Numbered from the stretch's first letter, positions 23,361 through 31,723 are shown. The stretch: DNA of 32,291 nt from Stakelama flava (GCF_019351405.1 NZ_JAHWZX010000023.1:1-32291), one strand, 5' to 3'. Notes: generated from the letters alone by a model not told the origin. Numbers and translations are program-made.

Positions 23361-24236
23361 TCAATCAATCGTTGGCGGCACCGTTAGCAGATCCGAGTGG
23401 CTAACCGGAAAACTGTAGCCAAGCTTCTCTTTCAACCGCTCGATCATCGGCAGATACCATGCCGGCGCGAGTGGGGAGACCAACACATGCTCGATCATTG
23501 TGTCGAGATCGCAGTCGACAGTTACCCCAGGAGCAATTGGGCGTGGATCCGGGACGATATTGTCGAAACGCATTGTTTGCTCATTCCAGTCAAAGTTCGA
23601 CAGAGGATCATGGTAGTGGCCGGTCTCCCAGTGAACGAGACGCACTTCCTGCTCGTAGGCGAAGCCCGACCGCTTCCTCACTATAGTGTCAAAGGCGTTT
23701 GGCGTGCCGATCTCGAAAGACATTGGATCGACATATCTTACAGCACCAAGATAGATTTTCTCGTTCGCTTGGGCGAGAGCGGTATGGAGTCGGCCGCCAC
23801 TTGATACGATGGCGACCCCGCCGCCGGGTGAACCGTAAATCTTCCACATCGCGGCCGATTCATAATCGGCTGCGTGCCAGCAATTTACGAAGAAGTTCCG
23901 CCGATTTGATAGCGTCATAAAGCAGCATTGTTCTTCGCCCATGAACCAGCCCTTGAACGTCTGCTCGTCGGTCTCATCAGGCTTGCCACGTCCTTTCGCG
24001 ATGATCTGCTTGCGAAGCACTTCAGGAACGTCGCCGAGGGATCGCCACATTCGATGGGGGAATTGCACAGCACCTTGTAGCCCTTCGTGCGGATCGTCGG
24101 CTGCTAGGATCTCTGCGTTAGTTAGCCAGAGCCGCCGGGATGTAAGGAGCTCGGTGAATTTGGGAAAATCGATGTAGCGCCACAGCCGCTGGCTCACCGG
24201 AGGGCAATTGAAACTCGGATGGTCTTCGATCGGCAA
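23361..24236 (-). CDS. DUF2971-like protein (second of convergent pair)
   Basis: The product is up to 291 aa. It resembles DUF2971 in layout: RLWRYIDFPKFTELLTSRRL, WLTNAEILAADDPHEG, NCWHAADYESAAMWKIYG and SGFAYEQEVRLVHWE. It is strongly diverged from the protein at 22347-23249. No ATG fits the domain start. The TTG at 24236 is the best candidate, with a weak purine-rich stretch upstream. The role is unknown; the neighbourhood suggests defence. Confidence 0.7.
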   Translation of the reverse strand: MPIEDHPSFNCPPVSQRLWRYIDFPKFTELLTSRRLWLTNAEILAADDPHEGLQGAVQFPHRMWRSLGDVPEVLRKQIIAKGRGKPDETDEQTFKGWFMGEEQCCFMTLSNRRNFFVNCWHAADYESAAMWKIYGSPGGGVAIVSSGGRLHTALAQANEKIYLGAVRYVDPMSFEIGTPNAFDTIVRKRSGFAYEQEVRLVHWETGHYHDPLSNFDWNEQTMRFDNIVPDPRPIAPGVTVDCDLDTMIEHVLVSPLAPAWYLPMIERLKEKLGYSFPVSHSDLLTVPPTID

Positions 24237-24703
24237 GGCTGGCTCTCACATGAAGTTTTGAAAGGGGGTACCAACTAATTGTTTCGATCACGCGCCTAAA
24301 GCTGGCGAGCAAGACGCCCGGCTGCCGCACCGTTCGAAGTCCTTCACGACATGTAGCCGAGGGTTGTAATCCTTTTTGCCTAAACGGCTTGAAACGGTGA
24401 ATCAGGGGTGATGAATGTACGGGGGGCTATTGATGAGTCATTTACAGCCGCGGATGACCGTTATGTCGGCGAGTGTCGACGGTTGCTTCGCGTCCCATGT
24501 CAGTCATTCGAGCGCTTCACCAAACTGCCCGAAAGCTGTCCTTCGTACAGACTTACTGGCGCTTCTGTGCCCATCGTGTTACTCTCGCCCCACGGTACAG
24601 ACTGGGAAGCCGACGGCGGTGAACGGTGATAACACCGGCCTCGCTCCGGCTCCAAAGCTTGAGCGGGTTTTCGCTACCTTCGCCACATGGGAGCGAACAG
24701 AAT
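24237..24703. other. intergenic region without a supported gene
   Basis: Short open frames cross this stretch, but none shows family similarity or a good start. It separates the divergent DUF2971-like gene from the two-gene unit at 24704 and presumably carries both promoters. I see no clear repeat or RNA gene. Confidence 0.4.
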
Positions 24704-25231
24704 ATGGCTGCCGGATGCCTTCTCTGCGATCGAGGCTATAATCCAATCCCTGGCTCAACCCCCGGTGGCGATGCTTTAGGTGTATGCCGGGTTTGCTCCG
24801 CGATGTCGTGTAAGGGCCATGGTCACCGCGATTCAAACTATCCCCGATGGATTTGCGGAATTTGCGATCCCGCCATCCTCGCGGCGGCAGCAGTCATCCA
24901 ATCTGGCGGCCCGTCTATCCAAAATGCGGTCACCGCTCTCGTGTCCTCTGCGGTTTTACGCGAGGCTGCACGCTACCGGACGTTAGAAGAATTCGTCGAG
25001 GCCAATCCCGAATATGCGTGGCTTTTGGACGCCGTGAACGCATTTCTCGAAGAAGCCCCCCGACGCTTCAACACGGATGATACAGAGCCTTTCTGGTACC
25101 GCCTCACCCCGGAAGGTAAGCGCCTCATCGCGGCAGCCGTTATCCTGGCCGAAACACTGAAGCTGGACCCCGATGACCTGATCGAGCTTTTGCGGGTTCT
25201 TGTTATCACCTGGCGGCAGATGCAGGGATGA
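24704..25231 (+). CDS. Cys/His-cluster protein of an overlapping two-gene unit
   Basis: I do not recognise this 175-aa protein. Its N-terminal 55 residues hold three CxxC pairs (Cys5/8, 28/31, 51/54) with Cys36, His39 and His41 between, probably a two-zinc ribbon or treble-clef. Then comes a helical region (AAAVIQSGGPSIQNAVTALV, EFVEANPEYAWLLDAVNAFL) and LTPEGKRLIAAAVILAETLK. The ATG at 24704 is chosen because the cluster begins just after it; the frame is open upstream without similarity. Its stop overlaps the ATG of the membrane-protein gene (ATGA at 25228), implying co-translation. The defence-rich setting suggests, but does not prove, an immune role. Confidence 0.65.
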   Translation: MAAGCLLCDRGYNPIPGSTPGGDALGVCRVCSAMSCKGHGHRDSNYPRWICGICDPAILAAAAVIQSGGPSIQNAVTALVSSAVLREAARYRTLEEFVEANPEYAWLLDAVNAFLEEAPRRFNTDDTEPFWYRLTPEGKRLIAAAVILAETLKLDPDDLIELLRVLVITWRQMQG

Positions 25232-25767
25232 ATCAGACCCAGACCGAGGGCGAGGACATTGTCACGGCAGATGCACCAGTGACTCAAATCTTAGCCATCA
25301 GCGACAAGGCTGTCGCTGATGGCTCAATTTCGATGCCAGCGAACAACGATGCTTTCGCCAATCTCCAAGACGCAGACTTTGTGAAGGTGACGGTCGATGG
25401 CAAAAGCCAGACCTTTCCGACGAAGAACCCTCGCACAGGTGCAGACGGTGCAGCCTGGGTGAAAATTGGCACGTTCGGCATGAAGACAGGCGTAACGAAA
25501 GACGCCACCATCATCGCGATTACTGAAAAAAAGCACAGAACTCATCGCCTTTTCAACACATCGTATGGCTGGCTCACCATATCTGCGCTTGTTTCCGCAA
25601 TCACCGGGCTGGCAATCTCATCCTCCTTTCACATTGGGGAGAAATCCGGGGTCTATTTTCATTTAAGCGAAGGCTGGATCACCTTCCTTCTCGTGTTATC
25701 GGCCTTGATGCAGCTTATTGGCGTTCTTGTCCTTTTTGCCCGGAATGTCTGGTTTCGCGACCAATAG
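25228..25767 (+). CDS. two-TM membrane protein of an overlapping two-gene unit
   Basis: The 179-aa protein has a soluble N-terminal part (about 1-110, with DADFVKVTVDGKSQTFPTKN). Two C-terminal transmembrane helices follow (about 117-135, GWLTISALVSAITGLAISS, and about 149-171, GWITFLLVLSALMQLIGVLV). The short loop between them and the short cytosolic tail resemble small membrane effectors. Its start overlaps the stop of the Cys/His-cluster gene. No family is recognised. Confidence 0.65.
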   Translation: MNQTQTEGEDIVTADAPVTQILAISDKAVADGSISMPANNDAFANLQDADFVKVTVDGKSQTFPTKNPRTGADGAAWVKIGTFGMKTGVTKDATIIAITEKKHRTHRLFNTSYGWLTISALVSAITGLAISSSFHIGEKSGVYFHLSEGWITFLLVLSALMQLIGVLVLFARNVWFRDQ

Positions 25768-26113
25768 CAGGACAATTCTTGGGCTAGCGGATCATGCTCC
25801 GCTGTCATTTTCCTCTCTAGGCCGTGTTGACAAAAGGGATTCCCAAGCGGGTCGGGTTCTGATTGTGCTTTGCACAGCTTCGCTTCCAAGACTGCTTTTT
25901 GGCGGAGCAGTTATGGGTCGCGGGAAAAGGTCTGCTTTTTGCGCAATCTACGCCTAGAGCGGAAAGACGGCTAGCGGCCCACGAACTGACCAATATCTGA
26001 TACCCACGGGCATCAGATACTACCCATCAGCTCGGCATCGCTCCCGAAGGGGACCACGGATCCCATTCGCGATCGCGTTTCACCTTTGGCCATCATGGCC
26101 GAGGAGAACGAAA
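25768..26113. other. intergenic stretch with an IS5-like end
   Basis: I find no intact gene. At 25817-25842 CTAGGCCGTGTTGACAAAAG resembles the CTAG-flanked termini of the IS5-family elements here. It is probably the remnant end of another such element whose partner end is lost. The 26000-26113 part leads into the recombinase gene. Confidence 0.4.
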
Positions 26114-26746
26114 ATGAGTTACTCTCGATACGATCCGGTAGCGCAGAACCGGCGGGCCTGGAACACCGGAAAGACCGTCGGCACGAAGCGTCCACTCAAC
26201 CAGAAACAGATCTGGGCAATCCGCTTCCATCTCGATCGCGAAGGCCGGTTACGTGACCGTGCCCTGTTCGATCTGGCGATCGATAGCAAACTGCGGGGTT
26301 GTGATCTCGTCAAGCTCAAGATCGGCGAGGTCGTACACGGCTGCGATATTCGAACCCGGGCGATTGTCATCTAGCAGAAGACGGGTCGGCCGGTCCAATT
26401 CGAAATCACTGCTGATGTCCGTGCGAGCCTTCATGCGTGGCTCGAAAGCCGCGGCGGGACGGTCAGCGATTTCGTGTTCCCGAGCCGGATCGATCATGCG
26501 AAACCGATGAGCACCCGGCAGTATGCGAGGCTGGTCGACGAATGGGTCACGGCCATCGACCTACGCAAAGCCGAATACGGCACGCATTCCATGCGGCGGA
26601 CGAAAGCGGCGATGATCTACCGGGCTACTGGGAACATCCGTGCCATCCAGATCCTGCTCGGTCACACCAAGATCGAGAACACGGTCCGCTATCTCGGGGT
26701 CGACGTCGAAGATGCGCTGCTTCTCGCCGAACGGACCGAAATCTAA
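26114..26746 (+). pseudogene. small tyrosine recombinase interrupted by an in-frame amber codon
   Basis: The frame 26114-26374 encodes MSYSRYDPVAQNRRAWNTGK and RDRALFDLAIDSKLRGCDLV, then stops at TAG (26372-26374). The same frame continues QKTGRPVQFEITADVRASL, SDFVFPSRIDHAKPMSTRQY, YGTHSMRRTKAAMIYRATGN and QILLGHTKIENTVRYLGV to a stop at 26746. Together they make one ~210-aa tyrosine recombinase, with Arg (KLRG), H-x-x-R, LLGH and the Tyr of VRYLG. The amber codon sits where CAG would fit and could be one C-to-T change. It is broken unless suppressed. Confidence 0.8.
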
Positions 26747-26753
26747 CAAGGTC

Positions 26754-26787
26754 GTAGCGGCCGACGGCGGATCCGTTCGGCCGCTAC
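26754..26787. terminator. 11-bp inverted repeat after the recombinase
   Basis: GTAGCGGCCGA (26754-26764) pairs perfectly with TCGGCCGCTAC (26777-26787), 8 nt after the recombinase stop. It could be a terminator stem (no T-run) or a site recognised by the recombinase. Confidence 0.4.
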
Positions 26788-26896
26788 CAAGTGAAAGCGA
26801 AATGGCGGGTTTTAATGCGAGGTATCTGGCGTCAGCTTCAGTCGCCGCTATGCTAGGCGGCGTGGACAAATTCCGAGTGCGAACGGTGAGCGGGCA

Positions 26897-27235
26897 TCAG
26901 AAGCCCCAAATCGTGCCGCTGATCGTGACACTCAGGATTATGTAGAAGAAGAAAAGAAGCAATCCGCCGTAGAGACCGCCGGTAATCCAAAACCACCGTG
27001 GGGACGTGTCGCGCATTTCTGATCGTCCATACGCGGACGGCATACGGCCAGTTGCAAGACCCACGTAGAGCAGCCATCCGACGATCTGCGGAATGAACAA
27101 GAATGCGGTGCCACCAACCAACGCTCGCCAGTCCTTCGACGCCCAGCCGATGATGAGCCATGGGATTGCGGCAACACCGCACATCCCACCCATAAGAGCC
27201 AAGCGCTTACTCGTCTTCCAGTCCCACCAAATCAT
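26897..27235 (-). CDS. small membrane protein, possible IS passenger
   Basis: The 112-aa product has about three hydrophobic helices (LALMGGMCGVAAIPWLIIGW, GTAFLFIPQIVGWLLYVGLA, WITGGLYGGLLLFFFYIIL). I do not recognise it. It lies between the left IS terminus and the divergent transposase. No clear ribosome-binding site precedes the ATG at 27235, so expression is uncertain. Its position makes it a passenger candidate. Confidence 0.5.
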   Translation of the reverse strand: MIWWDWKTSKRLALMGGMCGVAAIPWLIIGWASKDWRALVGGTAFLFIPQIVGWLLYVGLATGRMPSAYGRSEMRDTSPRWFWITGGLYGGLLLFFFYIILSVTISGTIWGF

Positions 27236-27348
27236 AATGACGGTATCGCATTCCGATCAAACGACCGCAATGTTGTCTGATCGACCTGGCATTCAGTGAT
27301 TGACGCCGCGCGGACAGATTGATTCAAGGCTGCTTTTTGGAGGCAGGC

Positions 27349-28130
27349 TTGAGCCGAGGCGATCTCAACGAAGCGGAATGGCGCGTTCTGAAGGACTTGC
27401 TGCCAATCGAGCCAGAAAACCGTGGTAGAGGCAGACGGCCCGAGCAGAACCGCACCATCATCAACGGCATACTCTGGCGATTGCGGTGTGGCGCTCCGTG
27501 GCGCGACGTGCCGCCCAAATACGGTAGCTGGAATACCATCTATCGCCGCTTCCGGCGATGGAGCGAAGCTGGGGTCTGGGAAACCGTGGCGGTGACACTC
27601 GCGGAGGTCATGGCAGACAGCGGCCACTACAGCATCGACAGCACCACCGTTCGCGCCCACGTCTCGGCAGCGGGCGGAAAAGGGGGACTCATCGACGCGC
27701 TCTTGGTCGCTCGCGGGGCGGGTTCACGAGTAAGCTTCACTGCCTGGCTGATGCCCTCGGACGACCGCTCGCATTCCATCTGACAGTCGGCGAAGCGGCA
27801 GATTGTAAAGCCTATGACGCCCTGATCGGCCTGCCCGAGCGCAAGCCGGATGCATTGCTTGCCGACAAGGGCTATGATGCCGACGCAATCCGTGCCGACC
27901 TTGCCGAACGGAAAATCGAGGCCGTCATCCCCGGTCGGTCAAACCGCCGCGTGAAGATCGAGCATGACCGGGCGCTTTACAAGCAACGCAATCGCATCGA
28001 ACGCATGTTCGGGCAACTCAAGATCAACCGCGCCATCGCTACACGCTACGATCAACTGGCCCACAGCTTCCTCGGCATGGTCCATCTTGCCACCGCCAGA
28101 TACTGGCTCAAATTTGTCCACGCCTCCTAG
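27349..28130 (+). CDS. IS5-family transposase (two frames, -1 shift)
   Basis: The first frame starts at TTG 27349, after GGAGG, and reads GDLNEAEWRVLKDLLPIE, then RTIINGILWRLRCGAPWRDV and SIDSTTVRAHVSAAGGKGG. It then drifts out of frame and ends at 27783. The second frame continues HRRALGRSRGGFTSKLHCLA, LLADKGYDADAIRADLAE and RNRIERMFGQLKINRAIATR to the end. The join is near 27679-27688 (AAAAGGGGG), a plausible slippery site for the -1 shift used by many members of this group. A disabling mutation is the alternative. The C-terminus matches the remnant at 441-543. Confidence 0.75.
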
Positions 28131-28183
28131 CGTCGGGCGATATGCTCGCGGCATAGATCAGGTTTCTTCCAACGGGCCGTCGA

Positions 28184-28543
28184 TCATCCCTCGCGAAAGT
28201 CGCCGATGATCTCGACCTGTTCGCCGACCAGGATCAGCGTATTGTCGTGATCGAGGAAGGTCTTCTCGTCCGGAAAGACCACGGCTTTGTAGGTGTCAGA
28301 CGTCAGCACGGCCTCCATCCCGGCTTCGCTGTCGAACCACAGTTCCGCGGTCCCGTCGAAATCGGCATTCTGCGCCGCATCGGTTTTCAGCTTTACAGGG
28401 TGCGTCTGGATATAGCGCAGGCAATGCTTGTCAGCTTCCGGGATGGAGCGGAACTTGGGCCCGTGCACCTCGATATGGTGTTCCACGAAGTCCTCGTGGC
28501 TCATCCCGGCCTTGCGCTTCAAAAACATGGTCATCTTGATCAT
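28184..28543 (-). CDS. EthD-family protein
   Basis: The 119-aa protein matches the EthD fold (ferredoxin-like dimer): MIKMTMFLKRKAGMSHEDFV, HHIEVHGP, CLRYIQTHPV and FDGTAELWFDSEAGMEAVL. EthD-type proteins accompany ether and aromatic degradation, and some relatives act as lyases or cyclases. The reaction here is unknown. It lies 19 nt downstream of the ABM-VOC gene on the same strand. A GGAGG precedes its start. The IS5 element ends about 50 nt beyond its stop, so downstream partners may have been displaced. Confidence 0.8.
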   Translation of the reverse strand: MIKMTMFLKRKAGMSHEDFVEHHIEVHGPKFRSIPEADKHCLRYIQTHPVKLKTDAAQNADFDGTAELWFDSEAGMEAVLTSDTYKAVVFPDEKTFLDHDNTLILVGEQVEIIGDFREG

Positions 28544-28562
28544 CGGGGTACCTCCTTGAAGG

Positions 28563-29396
28563 TTAGCTGTTCGGCTTGGGCTTCCAGCGCGGCATCGAGC
28601 AATCGGCAGGGTAGTCGATCCCGTCCGGGGTCGAGATCAGCTCAATCAGCATACCCCATGGCGCGCGGGCATAGACGCCGGAATTGCGCTCGCCACCTTC
28701 GACACCGGCGAGCGGATGCGGGTCGGAAAGAAGGACGCCGCCAGCCTGCGATAGCCGTTCGACGGCGGCTCCCATATCGTCGACGTAAAGGGCGATATGT
28801 TGCAGCCCGTAATCGGCTAACCCCGCGGCATCCGCCTGATCGGCATTGGCGATGCGGAACATCTCGATATTCGCAGATGCGCCGATGCGCATCAGCCGCA
28901 TATGTTCGATCCGCGCGCCTTTGGGAATGCCGAGCTGATGTTCCACTTCGTCACCCTCCATGGGGTCCGCATCGGCGGGCAGAACATCGTAGAGCGTGCG
29001 CGCGCCAAACGCGCGGGTCAGGAAGTCGGACGCCGCTTCGATATCGGGCACGGTCACACCGACGTGATCGATGCCGCGAACGCCGGGCGCGGCATCGTCC
29101 GGCTGGCAGACTGGTGCAAGCTCGTTTACGTCGGACGCGCCGCCTTCGACCAGGTTCTCCAGGGCTTCATTGAACACCTTGGTGTGCGGCTTTGCCAGAT
29201 GCACCTCAAATGCATTCCGGTCACGGTAGCGCTCGATCATCGTCCAGCCGCGCTCGACTTCAGGCTTCTGGAATACCTCGAATCCCTCATTGCCCGCTTC
29301 TTTGCGAACGGCTGCGGCTAACTCCGCAATGTAGCGAGCAAGCGCGTCTTCGCGACCCGGTAAGGCCGTACAGTGCGCCATCACGATATGGGGCAT
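28563..29396 (-). CDS. ABM-domain/VOC-domain fusion protein
   Basis: The 277-aa protein joins two small catabolic folds. The N-terminal ~95 residues resemble antibiotic-biosynthesis-monooxygenase (ABM) proteins (MPHIVMAHCTALPGREDALA, FEVFQKPEVERGWTMIERYR). The rest is a VOC domain (GIDHVGVTVPDIEAASDFLT, LQHIALYVDDMGAAVERL, APWGMLIELIS). Likely VOC metal ligands are the His of GIDHVG, the His of LQHIAL and the Glu of LIELIS. I chose the ATG at 29396, with GAGGAAA upstream; the ORF extends to 29489. It is divergent from the IclR regulator and probably forms an operon with the EthD gene. Confidence 0.75.
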   Translation of the reverse strand: MPHIVMAHCTALPGREDALARYIAELAAAVRKEAGNEGFEVFQKPEVERGWTMIERYRDRNAFEVHLAKPHTKVFNEALENLVEGGASDVNELAPVCQPDDAAPGVRGIDHVGVTVPDIEAASDFLTRAFGARTLYDVLPADADPMEGDEVEHQLGIPKGARIEHMRLMRIGASANIEMFRIANADQADAAGLADYGLQHIALYVDDMGAAVERLSQAGGVLLSDPHPLAGVEGGERNSGVYARAPWGMLIELISTPDGIDYPADCSMPRWKPKPNS

Positions 29397-29460
29397 TGGC
29401 TGGTTTCCTCTGTTGTTCATCTGCACTGGCAATGGGATAACGTGCGGAGCCGTTCCGTCG

Positions 29461-29472
29461 CGTTGGCCAACG
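29461..29472. promoter_or_regulatory. 12-bp palindrome in iclR divergent promoter
   Basis: CGTTGGCCAACG is a perfect palindrome midway between the divergent ABM-VOC and iclR genes, 20 nt from the second palindrome at 29493. It is a candidate operator. Confidence 0.4.
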
Positions 29473-29492
29473 GCGGACGTAAAGCGCATAAC

Positions 29493-29507
29493 TTCAACAT
29501 TGTTGAA
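29493..29507. promoter_or_regulatory. 15-bp palindrome, likely IclR operator
   Basis: TTCAACA-T-TGTTGAA is a perfect 7-bp dyad with a single central base, a size common for IclR-family operators. It lies just before the regulator's start, suggesting autoregulation and control of the divergent operon. Confidence 0.55.
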
Positions 29508-29518
29508 TGGAGAGCGGG

Positions 29519-30229
29519 GTGAGCAAGCCCATCCAGTCGGTCGAACGTGCGATACGGATGCTGGAATTTCTCGCGCGGGCGGAGGGCTCCGCGCCGCTCC
29601 GTGCCATCGCGAACGCCGCCGACGTGCGGCCTTCCACCGCGCACAACATCCTCGCCACGCTGGTCGCGCTGGGTTACGTGCAGCGTCCCACTACTGGGAC
29701 GGATTATCGGCTGGGTGGCCGCATTCTCAACCTCGCCCGTATCGCGGGCGACGACGATGCACTGCGGCGGCGCTTTAGGCCGCTGATGGAGGAGACGGCG
29801 CGGCGTTTCGATGAATCGACCTATCTGATCGTGCCGAGCGGCGATGAACTCTACTATCTCGACGGCATCGAATTGCCGAACAATCCAACCATCCACAGCC
29901 GCCTGGGCCGCCGCGAGCCGCTGTCGGGCTCTGCGATCGGCTTGGTGCTTGCTGCGTTCATGCCCGGCGTGGCGCAATCGCTGGAGAATGAGGATCAGTC
30001 ATCGGATCTGAGCGAAGAACTTCATACGGTGCGCCAACGCGGCTTCGCCATCGAGCAGGGGCTATACCAACCCGGCCTCAGCTGCGTCGCGATCCCACTG
30101 CGCGTGCGAGGCGAACCGGTTGCCGGATTATGCCTGAACGGCACGGAGCAGCGGCTGCCGCGCGACCGGCTAGTCACGATTGCCAATGCAATGGCGGATA
30201 TCGCGGTGTCGTCGCTTCCTGCGGAATGA
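29519..30229 (+). CDS. IclR-family transcriptional regulator
   Basis: The product is about 236 aa. A winged HTH (about 5-70) carries IQSVERAIRMLEFLARAEG, LRAIANAADVRPSTAHNILA and LGYVQRPTTGTDYRLGGRIL. An effector-binding IclR domain follows (REPLSGSAIGLVLAAFMPG, GLSCVAIPLRVRGEPVAGLC). IclR proteins often control aromatic-acid catabolism. I prefer the GTG at 29519, with GGAG 6 nt upstream; the ATG at 29507 adds four residues and is also possible. It is divergent from the ABM-VOC and EthD genes, its likely targets. Confidence 0.88.
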   Translation: MSKPIQSVERAIRMLEFLARAEGSAPLRAIANAADVRPSTAHNILATLVALGYVQRPTTGTDYRLGGRILNLARIAGDDDALRRRFRPLMEETARRFDESTYLIVPSGDELYYLDGIELPNNPTIHSRLGRREPLSGSAIGLVLAAFMPGVAQSLENEDQSSDLSEELHTVRQRGFAIEQGLYQPGLSCVAIPLRVRGEPVAGLCLNGTEQRLPRDRLVTIANAMADIAVSSLPAE

Positions 30230-30352
30230 GCAGATCAACTTGGGCAAACTTGATGTCGGCATCGAAATTCAGCCTACATGATCCGAACGTCCGCTTCAGC
30301 GCTTCGCAGCGCCATTACCGGACAGTCTCCTGTCGGCCCAAAATCAGTCAAA

Positions 30353-31570
30353 CTAAGCTCGCTTGCGGAAGCCAGCCTTTACCACTTTCCCGCCGATTCG
30401 GAGCTCGTCGAGATAGTCGGACCACCATTGCGCCATCCTCACCCGTTCAGCCCAATGTGCGCCACGATGGTAGGCTGCCCGTACCCTGTTCTGATCTCCA
30501 TGTGCTAAGGCGCGCTCAATGGCATCGGGGTGCCAGAGGCCAGATTCGTTCAAAAGTGTACTCGCCATGGCCCTAAATCCATGGCTCGTCATTTCATCAT
30601 GAGCATAGCCCATACGGCGCAGCGCGACGTTAAGCGTGTTTTCGCAGATGGGCCGCTTTGTCGTGTGCAGTGCCGGAAACAGGTAGTCATTCGGCCTCGC
30701 CAGATCATTCAGCTCCTTCAGTATCTCCACGGACTGTCTGGAAAGCGGCACCGCGTGCGCTTGCTTCATCTTCATGCGCTCGGGAGGGATGCGCCAAACC
30801 TTCTCGGCAAAATCGATCTCGGTCCATCTGCCATGACGCAACTCTCCCGGCCGTAGAAACACATGCGGCGCGAGACGGAGCGCGAAGATGGTTTCGGGTC
30901 TTCCGCTATAGACCTCAATCGCACGAAGCAGCTCTCCAACCTTTGCTGGCTCCAGGATCGCAGCGTGATGCTTCACCTGGGGCACGATGAGAGCGCCGCG
31001 GAGAATATCAGCCGGGTTCCGATCGGTGCGCAGCGTCGCAAAACCATATCGAAAAATCCGGCCGGCAAAGGCACGCAACCGCAGTGCTGTCTCGTAGTGG
31101 CCGCGACGCTCGACCCGCTTCAAGACATCAAGGAGCTCATGGGGCGTAATCGACGCGATTGGCCGTTTGGCAATGAGATCGAGCTGTTCAAGAAACCAGC
31201 GAGCCTTCTTGATGGTGGCGGGAGACTTACCCTCGCGCTCCATCTTCTCGATATATTCGTCGGCAACCAGCTTGAACGTATTTTTCGCGGCGAGCTCCGC
31301 TTCGAAATGACGCTGGCGCTTCTCTTCAACGGGATCGATCCCGTCGATGATCTGCGACCGTGCCATGTCCCGTTTGCGCCGGGCGTCGCGTAGCGAGATT
31401 TCTGGAAAGCAGCCGAGCGAGAGTTTTCGCTCGGTGCCGAAGATCTTGTATCGGAACCGCCAGAGAAGCGCTCCTGAAGGTTGCACCAGGAGGAACAGTC
31501 CATCGGTGTCCGAGACCTTATACGGGCGCGCTTGCGGTTTGAGCGCGCGAATCTCCACAGTTGTAAGCAT
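30353..31570 (-). CDS. int: P4-type tyrosine integrase
   Basis: The 405-aa protein has an N-terminal DUF4102 arm-binding domain (MLTTVEIRALKPQARPYKVS, TDGLFLLVQPSGALLWRFRY, LSLGCFPEISLRDARRKRD), a SAM-like core-binding domain and a C-terminal catalytic domain. Visible catalytic motifs are LRPGELRHGRW (Arg), SHGFRAMAST (His-x-x-Arg), ALAHGDQN (His) and RAAYHRG (Tyr). Such integrases insert islands into tRNA 3' ends. The gene starts about 155 nt from tRNA-Leu, the usual arrangement. I took the ATG at 31570; a GTG at 31582 is possible. Confidence 0.92.
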   Translation of the reverse strand: MLTTVEIRALKPQARPYKVSDTDGLFLLVQPSGALLWRFRYKIFGTERKLSLGCFPEISLRDARRKRDMARSQIIDGIDPVEEKRQRHFEAELAAKNTFKLVADEYIEKMEREGKSPATIKKARWFLEQLDLIAKRPIASITPHELLDVLKRVERRGHYETALRLRAFAGRIFRYGFATLRTDRNPADILRGALIVPQVKHHAAILEPAKVGELLRAIEVYSGRPETIFALRLAPHVFLRPGELRHGRWTEIDFAEKVWRIPPERMKMKQAHAVPLSRQSVEILKELNDLARPNDYLFPALHTTKRPICENTLNVALRRMGYAHDEMTSHGFRAMASTLLNESGLWHPDAIERALAHGDQNRVRAAYHRGAHWAERVRMAQWWSDYLDELRIGGKVVKAGFRKRA

Positions 31571-31573
31571 GGG

Positions 31574-31675
31574 GTGGACCACGACTCCTGCGTTGTTTCA
31601 TGGTCCCCGTCTCGTGGTCCACTTTGGGTGGACCTTGGCGGAACAAAGTGAGAATTATTGGGACCGACAGGAGTC
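31574..31675. repeat. nested inverted repeats between integrase and tRNA
   Basis: GTGGACCACGA (31574-31584) is inverted as TCGTGGTCCAC (31612-31622), and GTGGACC recurs at 31628-31634. Also GACTCCTG (31583-31590) is inverted as CAGGAGTC (31668-31675). In this position they are good candidates for integrase arm-type sites or for operators of the int promoter. The core att site should be in the tRNA 3' end beyond. Confidence 0.5.
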
Positions 31676-31723
31676 ATTATACCGCAGTTTTCCGCGGATT
31701 TCTACAGTGTTCTCAATATGTAC

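Larger units (their letters stand above)
26853..28130 (+). mobile_element. IS5-family element with possible passenger gene
   Basis: The left end, CTAG then GCGGCGTGGACAAATT (26853-26872), is the inverted match of the right end, AATTTGTCCACGCCTC then CTAG (28111-28130). Both ends are flanked by CTAG, a typical target of this IS group. The transposase lies in the right two-thirds and a small membrane-protein ORF in the left third on the other strand. At about 1.27 kb it is longer than the usual 0.85 kb. A weaker internal end-like sequence at about 27304-27323 leaves room for a shorter core element. Confidence 0.65.

Noticed and set aside
27304..27323. Alternative left terminus of the IS5 element
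   Set aside because: It shares GCGGACA and ATT with the right end, but the match is weaker than at 26857 and no CTAG flank is present. It is kept only as a possible ancestral end.
28247..29173. 308-aa plus-strand ORF opposite the EthD and ABM-VOC genes
   Set aside because: Antisense shadow without domains. The minus-strand genes show clear family motifs.
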